Below are positions 35,636 to 44,162 of a stretch of 64,000 nt of DNA, piece by piece. This DNA comes from Caulobacter vibrioides (GTDB lineage: Bacteria > Pseudomonadota > Alphaproteobacteria > Caulobacterales > Caulobacteraceae): contig NZ_PJRR01000013.1 of assembly GCF_002858865.1 (NCBI RefSeq), positions 1 through 64,000 of the forward strand. Direction: 5' to 3'. Within the stretch, counting starts at the first letter, position 1. Each line of letters opens with the position of its first letter. Both the position numbers and the translations under genes were made by a program. The notes under the pieces were generated by a model that was given only the letters and a program-made list of their open reading frames with translations, made no database searches and was not told the DNA's origin.

Positions 35636-35979
35636 CACCGGTTGTGACGGCTGCCGCCGGCGATGAGCAGACCAATCAGCACGCCCACGCCCAGGCCCGC
35701 CAGGGTGGCGGTGATCGGACGTTCGCGGATGCGCTCGGCGGCATAGGCCTGGGCCTCTTCCAGGGTCTGGCCGGCGGTGTCGGTATAGGCGCGGCTCTGG
35801 GCGCGCAGGGTATCGAAGCCTTCCGACACCGACTTTTCGACGCGCTTGGCCGCTTCGGTCAGCGAGACACGGGCCGCGTCGGCGGCGTGGGTGAAGCTGC
35901 GCTCGGCGTGCTCGACCGCCTCGAGGGTCGCGGTCTTGGCCTTGGCGGCTTCCTTGGCGGCGGGGGAACTGGCGGGCAT
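35635..35979 (-). CDS. DUF883/ElaB-like membrane-anchored protein
   Basis: 114 residues. A long amphipathic helix with many Ala and Glu (residues ~5-85, SFTHAADAARVSLTEAAKRVEKSV...) ends in RERPITATLAGLGVGVLIGLLIAGGSRHNR, the C-terminal membrane anchor of the ElaB/YqjD/CsbD-like DUF883 group. Such proteins are stationary-phase or stress induced and in E. coli bind ribosomes at the membrane. It is the first gene after a perfect SigT-type promoter. The molecular role here is not known. Confidence 0.85.
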   Translation of the reverse strand: MPASSPAAKEAAKAKTATLEAVEHAERSFTHAADAARVSLTEAAKRVEKSVSEGFDTLRAQSRAYTDTAGQTLEEAQAYAAERIRERPITATLAGLGVGVLIGLLIAGGSRHNR

Positions 35980-36035
35980 GGGTCTTCTCTCCTGTTCACG
36001 ACGCGACCGACCGGGCGCTGTCGACGCGCACCGTC

Positions 36036-36061
36036 AACGCCGAGCTTGGCGCTAGGGTTCC
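36036..36061 (-). promoter_or_regulatory. SigT (EcfG-type) promoter of DUF883/holin operon
   Basis: On the minus strand GGAAC (36057-36061), 17 bp, CGTT (36036-36039), 56 bp upstream of the DUF883-like ATG. An AGGAGAG ribosome site precedes that gene. Confidence 0.8.
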
Positions 36062-36144
36062 AAGTTAGCGCAACGCCAAAGGCTTCACCACCGAGGAATC
36101 CAAAGGCGCTCGCGCAATGCGCGAAGCGAGGCTAAGGTCGAATC

Positions 36145-37983
36145 ATGGACGACGCCCCAAGAGCCAGCGACGATCGCCTGGAAGCAGAGCGCCTTGAAGC
36201 TGTGCGGGGACTGGGCGTCGTCGATGGGGTCGTCAACGGCCCCGGGCTGTCTCGCCTGATCCGGCTCGCAGCACGCCTGTTCGACGCGCCCAAGGCCGCG
36301 GTCGTGCTTGTGGACGAAGCACGCATCTGGCGCGCCGCCTATGTCGGCTATGCGGGCCCCGAAGCCCCGCGCGAGGGTGATCTGGCCCACAGGGTGGTCG
36401 TCGCCAACGCGCCCGTCGGCCTTGCCGTCCCGATTCGCGATTGCGCAGGTCGCGTGCTGGGCGCCCTGGTGGTCGAAGGCCCCGGCATGGGCGGTCCCGC
36501 TGCGGAAGAGGACCTGCAGGCCCTGAGCGATCTGGCCGACCTGGCGACGGAGGTCCTGTTCGGGCCGTGCGCCAAGGTTCCGACGCTGGAGAGCGAGCGC
36601 CTCGACCTGGCCATCGCCGCCGCCAGCCTGGGCGAATTCGAATGGTGCGTGGCCACCAACACCTTCAGGATCAGCCCCCGCCTGGCCAAGCTGTCGGGGA
36701 TTCCCGAAGGCGAGCTGGACAGCCAGGGCGGGAACGCTCTCTACGCCTACATCCATCCCGATGACCGCGAAGCGGTCCGCGCCAATATCGATCGGCAATT
36801 GGCCCAGAGCGGCCGCTTCACCGCCGAGTATCGACGCACGCCCCTCGAGCATGGCGGCGAGACCTGGAACAGCGTCGCCGGCGTCATGCTGATGGACGCC
36901 GACGGACAGCCCTCGCGGCTGATCGGGGTCGTCCAGGACATCACCCCGCGCAAGCTGCAGGAAGCCCAGCGTGAGAGCCTAGTCGCCGAGCTGGACCATC
37001 GGATCAAGAACCTGCTCGCCGTGGTCCAGTCCGTGGCGGCGCAGTCGGCCCGCAAGTCCGCGTCTCTGGACGTCTTCCTGAAGACCTTCGCCGCGCGCCT
37101 GAAGTCGATGAGCTCGGCGCACGACCTGCTGAGCGCCGCGCGCTGGCGGGGCGCGACCCTGGCGCGCATCGCCGCCGCCGAACTGGGAGGCCTGGCCCCC
37201 ACCCAGACGCGATGGGACGGCCCGGAACTGTTCCTGACGCCCCGCGCGGCGGCCGCCCTGTCGCTGGCCCTGCACGAGTTGGCGGTCAACGCCGTACGCT
37301 ACGGGTCACTGTCGACCGAGAACGGCAAGGTCGAGGTGGTCTGGCGACGCACCCCCGAAGGCGGCTTCGCGCTCGAATGGCTGGAGACCGGCGGCCCGCC
37401 GGCCGTGCCCCCCGCGACCAAGGGCTTCGGCGCCACCCTGATCGAGGACGTGGCCGGTCGCGAACTGGGCGGTGCGGCCAAGATCAGCTATCGCCCCAGC
37501 GGTGTGACCGCGATGATTCAGGGCGCCCCGGACGCCCTGGCCGACGCCCCGCCGATCGAGCCTGTCAGCGCCGCGCCCGAGCGTATTGTTGAAACCGTGG
37601 TCGCCGCCGACGAAACCGTGCGCCCGGGCGCCATCGCCGGCCTCAAGGTGCTGATCGTCGAGGACTCGCTGCTGCTGGCGCTCGAGCTGGAAGCGGGCCT
37701 GGAGGACGCCGGCGTTGAGGTGGTCGGCTGCGCGGCCGAACTTGGCGAAGCGCTGTCGATGGTCGAACTGGACTTCGATGTGGCGGTGCTCGACGCCGAT
37801 CTCAACGGCCAGTCCGTGGCCCCGGTCGCCGAGATCCTGCGCTCGATCGGACGGCCGTTCGTCTTCGCCACCGGCTACGCCGACAAGGCCGCCCCGATGG
37901 GCTTCGACGCCCCGATCGTGCGCAAGCCCTACAACGTGCACCAGATCGCCCGCGCGGTGGCGGGGGTCACCGGACGGGCCTGA
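36145..37983 (+). CDS. GAF-PAS HWE histidine kinase with receiver domain
   Basis: A 612-residue soluble hybrid kinase. Residues ~20-155 form a GAF-like sensor and ~160-280 a PAS domain (FEWCVATNTFRIS ... VVQDITPRKLQE). Residues ~281-490 are an HWE kinase with phospho-acceptor His285 (ELDHRIKNLLAVVQS), an N-box (LALHELAVNAVRYGSLS) and the WLETGGP W-x-E motif. Residues ~520-610 are a receiver with Asp550 (DVAVLDADLNG) and the RKPY lysine. HWE kinases often feed the general stress response (PhyR/NepR/SigT) in this class, and the gene is divergent from a SigT operon. A stress-input role is inferred. Two CcrM sites (GAATC at 36096 and 36140) lie just upstream. Confidence 0.92.
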   Translation: MDDAPRASDDRLEAERLEAVRGLGVVDGVVNGPGLSRLIRLAARLFDAPKAAVVLVDEARIWRAAYVGYAGPEAPREGDLAHRVVVANAPVGLAVPIRDCAGRVLGALVVEGPGMGGPAAEEDLQALSDLADLATEVLFGPCAKVPTLESERLDLAIAAASLGEFEWCVATNTFRISPRLAKLSGIPEGELDSQGGNALYAYIHPDDREAVRANIDRQLAQSGRFTAEYRRTPLEHGGETWNSVAGVMLMDADGQPSRLIGVVQDITPRKLQEAQRESLVAELDHRIKNLLAVVQSVAAQSARKSASLDVFLKTFAARLKSMSSAHDLLSAARWRGATLARIAAAELGGLAPTQTRWDGPELFLTPRAAAALSLALHELAVNAVRYGSLSTENGKVEVVWRRTPEGGFALEWLETGGPPAVPPATKGFGATLIEDVAGRELGGAAKISYRPSGVTAMIQGAPDALADAPPIEPVSAAPERIVETVVAADETVRPGAIAGLKVLIVEDSLLLALELEAGLEDAGVEVVGCAAELGEALSMVELDFDVAVLDADLNGQSVAPVAEILRSIGRPFVFATGYADKAAPMGFDAPIVRKPYNVHQIARAVAGVTGRA

Positions 37984-37997
37984 GGGCCGCCCCCGCC

Positions 37998-39209
37998 TCA
38001 GCCCAGAACGCCCGCCTTTCGCAAGCCTTCGATCGCCTCGGCGCTCATCCCAGCGACGTCCGCCAGGACCGCGTCGGTGTGCTCGCCCAGGGTCGGCCCC
38101 GGCCAGCGCACCCCGCCCGGGGTCTCGGTAAGCCGTGGGAAGGCGTTCTGCATCTTGATCGCGCCGAACACCGGATGCGGCACCGTGACGATCGACTCCC
38201 GGGCCGCGTACTGCGGGTCGGTCAACATGTCGGGCGCGCGGTAGATGCGCCCCGTCGCCAGGCCCGCGCCCTCCAGCTTCGGCAGCAGGTCCTCGATGTC
38301 CTGATCGGCGGTCCAGGCGGCGATGCGGGCGTCGAGCTCAGCCTGGTGGGCCCCGCGCGCGGCATGGTCGCGATAGCGCGGATCATCGGCCAGATCCGGC
38401 CGTCCCATCAGCTCGCACAGGCGGCGGAACAGGGTGTCCTGGTTGGCGCCGATCAGAACGAGTTCGCCGCTTCTCGTCGGATAGACATTGGACGGGGCGA
38501 TGCCCGGCAGCACCGCGCCGGACCGTTCGCGCACATAGCCGGTCAGGTCATATTCGGTGACCAGGTTCTCCATCACCGTCAGCACGCTCTCATAGATGGC
38601 GGTGTCGACCACCTGCCCCTTGCCAGTGCGCTGGCGGGCGTGCAGGGCCATCATCACGCCCAGCGCCGCGTTCAGACCCGACAGGCTGTCGCCGATCGAG
38701 ATGCCCGCGCGCGCGGGCGGCCGGTCGGGCTCGCCGGTGATGTGGCGCAGGCCGCCCATGGCCTCGCCGACCAGGGCGTAGCCGGCGCGGCTGGCATAGG
38801 GCCCGGTCTGGCCAAAGCCTGACACCCGCGCCATCACCAGGCCCGGATTGGTCTTGGCCAGGGCCTCATAGCCCATGCCCCATTTCTCCAGCGTGCCGGG
38901 GCGGAAGTTCTCGACCACGACGTCGGCCTTGGCGATCAGGGCCCGGGCGATGTCACGCCCCGCCTCGCTGCGCAGGTCGACGGTGACGGACTTCTTGTTG
39001 CGACCGATCACCGGCCACCAGGGCGAAAGGCCCTTGGGCTTGGAGCGTCCCCACTGGCGCATGGGGTCGCCGACCTTGGGGTCCTCCAGCTTGATGACCT
39101 CGGCCCCGAAGTCGCCCAGCACCTGGCCGCAGAAGGGCCCGGCGATCAGCGAGCCCATCTCGATCACCCGCAGCCCTTGAAGGGGACCCGTCGGACTTGG
39201 GTCAGCCAT
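37998..39209 (-). CDS. class III (CaiB/BaiF) CoA-transferase
   Basis: A 403-residue family III acyl-CoA transferase. Its N-terminus (LQGLRVIEMGSLIAGPFCGQVLGDFGAEVIKLEDPKVGDPMR) and the GLSPWWPVIGRNKKSVTVDLRSEAGRD and NFRPGTLEKWG segments are diagnostic. These enzymes move CoA between carboxylic acids through an aspartyl intermediate. The substrate is unknown and no acyl-CoA dehydrogenase or racemase lies beside it. It converges with the kinase gene (14 nt gap). The start at 39209 gives MADPSPTGPLQGL; the longer frame would enter the divergent promoter. Confidence 0.9.
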   Translation of the reverse strand: MADPSPTGPLQGLRVIEMGSLIAGPFCGQVLGDFGAEVIKLEDPKVGDPMRQWGRSKPKGLSPWWPVIGRNKKSVTVDLRSEAGRDIARALIAKADVVVENFRPGTLEKWGMGYEALAKTNPGLVMARVSGFGQTGPYASRAGYALVGEAMGGLRHITGEPDRPPARAGISIGDSLSGLNAALGVMMALHARQRTGKGQVVDTAIYESVLTVMENLVTEYDLTGYVRERSGAVLPGIAPSNVYPTRSGELVLIGANQDTLFRRLCELMGRPDLADDPRYRDHAARGAHQAELDARIAAWTADQDIEDLLPKLEGAGLATGRIYRAPDMLTDPQYAARESIVTVPHPVFGAIKMQNAFPRLTETPGGVRWPGPTLGEHTDAVLADVAGMSAEAIEGLRKAGVLG

Positions 39210-39230
39210 CTCGATAATCCCCCTGTTCGC

Positions 39231-39256
39231 GGAACCAATCACGGCGCCGTGATGTT
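39231..39256 (+). promoter_or_regulatory. possible degenerate SigT promoter
   Basis: GGAAC (39231-39235), 17 bp, TGTT (39253-39256), about 73 bp upstream of the DUF4142 gene. The -10 has T in place of C, so this is weaker than the four perfect sites. Confidence 0.4.
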
Positions 39257-39328
39257 CTCTTGCGTAACGGCGAACTGCGGCGCCGCCCCTACCCCTCACT
39301 ACAAAAAGAACCGCAGGGAAAGACAGCC

Positions 39329-39955
39329 ATGATCCGTCATTTTCTCATGACCGGCGCCGCCGTCGCGGCGCTGGGCCTGGCCGCGTGCGGCCAGAAATCC
39401 GATGAAACCAAGGGCGCCGCCACGCCGGCCGAGCAGGCCGCGACGCCGGACGCCAAGCCCGCCGCAACCGTTCCGACGCTTGCCGGCGAAACCAAGGCCG
39501 ACGTGTTCGCCGCTAAGCTGGCCGACGGCGCCATGTTCGAAATCGAGGCCGCCAAGCTGGCTACCTCGCGCTCGACCAATCCGTCGGTGAAGAAATTCGC
39601 CATAGCGATGGACGCGGCCCAAAAGAAGACCAGTCGGAGCCTGAACACGGCGATCATAACCTCAGGCGTCACGATCAATCTGCCCACCATGCTGTCCCAG
39701 GATCTGCAGGACGCGTTGGATGATCTGGCGAAGACCCACCCCAAGGACTTCGACAAGCAATACGCCGACGTCATGATCGACACGCATCAGTCCACGCTGA
39801 ACCTGCTGCAACGCTACGCCCAGGATGGCGACACGCCGACGCTGAAGACCTTCGCCGCCGAGACCGCGCCGACGATCCAGGAACACCTGAACATGGCCGA
39901 GGGCCTGAAGAAGGGCTTCGGCGCCGGCGAGAAGGTGGCCAAGGCGCGTCAGTAA
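39329..39955 (+). CDS. DUF4142 lipoprotein
   Basis: 208 residues. It has a lipoprotein signal (MIRHFLMTGAAVAALGLAAC), then a Thr/Ala/Pro-rich linker (residues ~22-55) and a helical DUF4142 bundle (DVFAAKLADGAMFEIEAAKLATSRSTNP..., FDKQYADVMIDTHQSTLNLLQRYA). The conserved E and H residues are typical of this ferritin-like family, but metal binding is unproven. Members are frequently stress induced. The ATG at 39329 follows a CAGGGAA ribosome site. Confidence 0.88.
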   Translation: MIRHFLMTGAAVAALGLAACGQKSDETKGAATPAEQAATPDAKPAATVPTLAGETKADVFAAKLADGAMFEIEAAKLATSRSTNPSVKKFAIAMDAAQKKTSRSLNTAIITSGVTINLPTMLSQDLQDALDDLAKTHPKDFDKQYADVMIDTHQSTLNLLQRYAQDGDTPTLKTFAAETAPTIQEHLNMAEGLKKGFGAGEKVAKARQ

Positions 39956-39986
39956 TGGGCGAGCGGAAGCTCTAAGCGAAAAAGGG

Positions 39987-40108
39987 GTGTCATCCCGGGC
40001 GGAGCCCGGCGAAAGCCGGGCGCAGAGCCGGGCCCCAGAGGCGGCGCGCATGGCGTTCCTTCACCCCCTGGCCCCCGGATAAGCCCTCCGGGCCTTCCGG
40101 GGTGACAC
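39987..40108. repeat. palindromic intergenic repeat, type A (copy 1)
   Basis: A 122-bp element bounded by GTGTCATCCCGG and CCGGGGTGACAC, with further inverted pairs inside and a core close to GGGCCCCAGAGGCGGCGCGCATGGCG. Two more copies are at 49516 and 60353. This copy lies between convergent genes, where it may act as a bidirectional terminator. Confidence 0.88.
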
Positions 40109-40136
40109 GGATTTTGATGCAGAGAGGTTCGGCGGT

Positions 40137-40565
40137 CTACGGAATGGCGTAGGCGACCGTCGCCTTGGCGGCGGCGCGCTCGCGCCCTTGCGTCCACATC
40201 AGGACATCGACCGTCGCAATGCGGCGGCCGAGCTTGAGCAGGGTGGCCTCGGCATAGAGGTCGCCCGGCTTGCAGCCCCGCAGAAAGTGGATGTTCAGCG
40301 AGGTGGTCACCGAAAGGGCCACCTCGCCGATCCGCGCCAGGATCATGGCGTAGGCGGCGGTGTCCGCCAGGCTCATCATCGTCGGGCCGGAGATCACGCC
40401 GCCCGGCCGCAGTTGCCGGGACGCATAGGGCAACTTCAGCAGAGCCCGCCCCGCCTCGACCTCAAGAACCTGCGGCATCTGCTCCGGATCCACTTCTGGA
40501 AAGGCGCGATGCAGGAACGCGTTCAGCGCCCCTGCATCCATCCGGATCTCGGCCGCGTCGCTCAC
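40137..40565 (-). CDS. PaaI-family hotdog thioesterase
   Basis: 142 residues of the hotdog fold. VISGPTMMSLADTAAYAMIL carries the catalytic-region signature and VTTSLNIHFLRGCKPGDLYAEATLLKLGRR the second half, as in PaaI/YbgC-type acyl-CoA thioesterases. The substrate is unknown. It starts at a GTG that overlaps the stop of the permease-peptidase gene by 3 nt (GTGA), so it is the last gene of that operon. Confidence 0.88.
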   Translation of the reverse strand: MSDAAEIRMDAGALNAFLHRAFPEVDPEQMPQVLEVEAGRALLKLPYASRQLRPGGVISGPTMMSLADTAAYAMILARIGEVALSVTTSLNIHFLRGCKPGDLYAEATLLKLGRRIATVDVLMWTQGRERAAAKATVAYAIP

Positions 40566-43500
40566 CCGCCGACCTTGACCGTATTGTCGTCGCCATTGCG
40601 GTCGATGACCGTGTTGTACGGGTCGATCCCGGCGAAGGTCGGCGCCTTGTCGACGGTGAAGGTGAAGGTGTTCTCGCCCGATCGGATCGGCCGGCGCTGA
40701 TAGAGCACGACATTTTTGGCGACAAAGCCCTTGTCGCCCGGCTTGGCGGTGAACAGGCCGATCTCCATCGTCTCGTTCAGCGCCGCAACGGTCTCCTTGC
40801 CCTTGCCGTCGGCGTACTTTTTCTGGGCCTCGACCACGACCGTGACGTCGAACTTGCCGTCGGCCCGCTTCTTTACCGCAGCGCTCTTGGTCTTCAGGTC
40901 ATAGAGCGTGATCTTCTCGAAGAGATCGGTGATCAGCGCCTGCTTGTCGGCCGGGGCTTCGGCCCGGAGCGCGGCCATGAAGTCGAGCGTCGTCGGATAG
41001 GGCGCACCCTTGAAGGCGTGGTCGGCGATCAGCTTGCGCAGGGCGCGATTGACGGCCTCTTCGCCGATCTGGTCCTGCAGCCGGTACATGACCAGCGAGC
41101 CCTTGCGATAATAGATGTAGGGCTGGTTCTCGACCTTGTAGAGCGGCTGCTCGTCGATGACGTCGCCGCCCCGCGCCCGCAGATAGCTGTCCAGCTCGAA
41201 CTTCAGGAACTTGCGGATCTGGTCCTCGCCATAGGTGTGCTTCATCACCATCAGGGCCGAGTACTGGGCGAAGGTCTCCGACAGCATCGCCCCACCCTGC
41301 TGGTTGGCGCCGATGACCTGGTGGGCCCACCACTGGTGGCCGATCTCGTGCGCGCCGACATAGGTGACCATGTCGATCTTGGTCGGGTCGCGGTAGTCGG
41401 AGATGAAGAACATCCCTTCCGACCACGGAATGGTGTTGGCGAACGACTGCGCGAACTGGGCGTAGTCGGGGAACTCCTGGTAGCGCAGCTGGCGGAACTG
41501 ATAGGGGCTGAAGTTGGTCCCCATATAGTCCAGCGAGCGCTTCATCGACGTCTTCATCCGGTCGATGTTCCAAGCGTGTTGGGGGTCGTAATAGACCGCC
41601 AGCTGGACGCCCTTGTAGGTCTCCTCGGCCACCTTGTAGCGCGCCGACTGGATCGACACGAACGGCATGATCGGCGCCTCGGTTACGAAGCGCGCGGTGC
41701 GGCGGCCGTTCCTGACGGTGTCGGAGACCTTGTAGCCCGGCGCGATCGGCGTCTGGTCGGCCACGGTAGTGACCGTGATGTCGGACTGGATGAAGTCGGC
41801 GTCCTTGCGCAGGCCGTTGAACTGCATCGACGAAACATCGCCCAGCTTGGCCATGCGCTGCTCGGGCGGCAGGCCGTACTTGCGGCGCTTGGCCCGGTCG
41901 GTCAGCAGCCCGTCGCGCGACATGCCCAGGATCGGGGCGATCTCCAGGTTGTTGACGAAGGTCCCGTTGTCGACGACCCGCGTCTCGGCCCCGCTGTTGG
42001 GGAAGCCGCGCTGGGCGCGCAGGGTGATGAAGCTCATCTTGCGCTGCTCGCCCGGCGCCATGGGCGTATCGAAGGCGAAGATACGGTAGTTGAACTTTTC
42101 GAAGGTCTTCTTGGGCCGCGCGCCCTCGATCGACAGGCCCTTGACCTCCAGGTCGCGGTCGAAGCGGACGTGAATCTCCTTCAGCGCCGCGCCGGTCTTG
42201 TTCTCCAGCACATACGAGCCCTTGGTCTCCAGACTGGGCGCGTGGGGCTGGATGTCGATGTCGAGGGTCTGGGCGATGATCTTGGGCTGCGGCGTGTTCT
42301 CGAACGGCAGCAGGGTCTTTTCGTACTCGGCCTGCCACTTTTCGCCGTCGATATTAGTGCGATATTCGTTCCAGACATTGGTGTTGACGTAGATGAACCC
42401 GCCCAGGCCCGCGAAGGCGACCAGCGACACGCCCATCAACGCCCCGGCCCCACCGTTAAGGCGCAGCGGCAGGCGACGCAGGCGCGGCAACAGGCGGCTT
42501 TCGGTCCCGCGCCGCCACAGGCCATAGGCCAACACCAGCAGCACCAGCGCAAAGGCTGTCCAGTAGGCCCGCAGCCACCAGGCGCCGATCCAGAACTTGC
42601 CCAGGCCGTTCATGTCGGAGAAGGGCGTCTCGGTGGTTGCGCCGTAGTTGTAGAGCTTGTGCTCGAAACCAAGGTTGGTGAAGGTGATGGTGCTGACGAT
42701 GTAGATCACCATCAGCGCCCAGCCGATGAACTTGTGCGGGCTGATCGTCTGCAGGAATACCGCCAGCACGGCGAGCAGGATGAAGTCCAGCGCCTGCGGC
42801 AGCACGTACCAGAGCAGATACTTTTCGAGCTCGAAATTGAAATAGCCGTGGAACACCTGGCTGAGCATGGCGGCCACCACGCTGATCAGCAGGGTCGAGA
42901 TCAGCACCAGACTGATGGCCAGGGTCTTGGGCGCGACGAACGCCCAGTCCGGAACCGGCGTGGCGTCGATGATCTCGTGGGTCTTCTTCTCCCGCTCGCG
43001 CCAGACCAACTCGCCCGAATAGTAGATGGCGATGATGATCGGGATCAGGCCGAATGAGCCCAGCAGCGGAAAGAGCAGGATCCGCGTCACCGGATAGACC
43101 ACGCCGCCATAGCGACCGGCCTCGGTGGCGAACCACAGTGCGCCCATGGCGTTGGCCAACCCTAAGAACAACAGCACGAAAAAGGCCGGGCTCTTGAAGA
43201 CCTGGCCCATGTCGAGGCGCGTGCGGACCACCAGCTGGGTCCAGGCCGTCCGGCGGTCGAACACCGGGGTCGGCAGCGGGCCGGACGCGGCGGGCGCGGC
43301 TTCAGTCGGCGCGGCCTTGGTCTTCTTGGCGCTCTTGCGCTGCCCCGACAGCTCGGCGGACTGGAAGCGGAACAGGCTGTAGGCGAGCGCCAAGAAGCCG
43401 GCCGCCAGGACCAGGACGAACACCCGGTTGAACAGCAGCGCGCCGGCCAGCGGCGGGGTCAGGCTATTTCGCTCGCTGGCGGTCCAGTACTTGGTCACGA

Positions 43501-44149
43501 GGCCGAAGGCGGCGGTGCCCAGCGGCTCCCACAGCGCCGCGCCCTTCTCGTATTCGGGCCGATCCAGCGCGATGCCGGCGATGATGTACAAAACCAGGAA
43601 GGCGATGACGCCGACATAGGTCCACATCATCGAGCGGGTGACGGTGGCCAGGGCGAAGAAGATCGCCGAGGTCAGCAGGATGGCCGGCAGGGCCAGGGCG
43701 AAATAGGAGAACAGATAGGCGTTCAGATCGTTGGGGCCGAGGCGTTCGGGATCGACCCAGGGCATGAACGAGCCCACAAAGATGGCCAGCGGCACGACCA
43801 GGAACGAGATTGCCGCCGCTAGGAACGCGCCGGTGAACCGGCCATACAGATAGTCGAACTTGCGGATCCGCGTGGACCGCAGGATCGGCCCAAAGCCCGT
43901 CTCGTCATCGCGGACGACCACATTGGCCACGAAGGCCGTCGTGACGAACATGTAGAAGATCGCCAGGATCAGGTGCGTCTGGGCGATCGCGTACGGGGCG
44001 TTCTTGTGGATGTTGCCGCCGCCGCCGATCCGGATCTGATCGATCGTCGCCGCGCCGAAGGTCATCAGGAAGAAGATGACCGCCACCACCCAGAACACGG
44101 GCGACTTCAGTTGGTAGCGGAGCTCAAAGCCCGCGATCTTGCCAAACAT
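40562..44149 (-). CDS. ABC-2 permease fused to M1 aminopeptidase
   Basis: 1195 residues. The N-terminal ~580 form an ABC-2 type permease with about a dozen hydrophobic segments in two halves. Residues ~600-1190 are an M1 gluzincin peptidase facing the periplasm, with zinc motif HEIGH (His934, Glu935, His938) and the third ligand Glu958 in MLSETFAQY. That is HExxH-x19-E, one residue longer than the classical M1 spacing. The ATPase is encoded 13 nt upstream. Such fusions are known in proteobacteria and Bacteroidetes but poorly characterised. A role in peptide export with on-site trimming, or envelope proteolysis, is plausible. Confidence 0.92.
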   Translation of the reverse strand: MFGKIAGFELRYQLKSPVFWVVAVIFFLMTFGAATIDQIRIGGGGNIHKNAPYAIAQTHLILAIFYMFVTTAFVANVVVRDDETGFGPILRSTRIRKFDYLYGRFTGAFLAAAISFLVVPLAIFVGSFMPWVDPERLGPNDLNAYLFSYFALALPAILLTSAIFFALATVTRSMMWTYVGVIAFLVLYIIAGIALDRPEYEKGAALWEPLGTAAFGLVTKYWTASERNSLTPPLAGALLFNRVFVLVLAAGFLALAYSLFRFQSAELSGQRKSAKKTKAAPTEAAPAASGPLPTPVFDRRTAWTQLVVRTRLDMGQVFKSPAFFVLLFLGLANAMGALWFATEAGRYGGVVYPVTRILLFPLLGSFGLIPIIIAIYYSGELVWREREKKTHEIIDATPVPDWAFVAPKTLAISLVLISTLLISVVAAMLSQVFHGYFNFELEKYLLWYVLPQALDFILLAVLAVFLQTISPHKFIGWALMVIYIVSTITFTNLGFEHKLYNYGATTETPFSDMNGLGKFWIGAWWLRAYWTAFALVLLVLAYGLWRRGTESRLLPRLRRLPLRLNGGAGALMGVSLVAFAGLGGFIYVNTNVWNEYRTNIDGEKWQAEYEKTLLPFENTPQPKIIAQTLDIDIQPHAPSLETKGSYVLENKTGAALKEIHVRFDRDLEVKGLSIEGARPKKTFEKFNYRIFAFDTPMAPGEQRKMSFITLRAQRGFPNSGAETRVVDNGTFVNNLEIAPILGMSRDGLLTDRAKRRKYGLPPEQRMAKLGDVSSMQFNGLRKDADFIQSDITVTTVADQTPIAPGYKVSDTVRNGRRTARFVTEAPIMPFVSIQSARYKVAEETYKGVQLAVYYDPQHAWNIDRMKTSMKRSLDYMGTNFSPYQFRQLRYQEFPDYAQFAQSFANTIPWSEGMFFISDYRDPTKIDMVTYVGAHEIGHQWWAHQVIGANQQGGAMLSETFAQYSALMVMKHTYGEDQIRKFLKFELDSYLRARGGDVIDEQPLYKVENQPYIYYRKGSLVMYRLQDQIGEEAVNRALRKLIADHAFKGAPYPTTLDFMAALRAEAPADKQALITDLFEKITLYDLKTKSAAVKKRADGKFDVTVVVEAQKKYADGKGKETVAALNETMEIGLFTAKPGDKGFVAKNVVLYQRRPIRSGENTFTFTVDKAPTFAGIDPYNTVIDRNGDDNTVKVGG

Positions 44150-44162
44150 CGGCTGGTCCTCC

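Noticed and set aside
41018-43057. 679-codon open frame on the plus strand
   Set aside because: It is antisense to the ABC-2/M1 fusion and has shadow-type composition.
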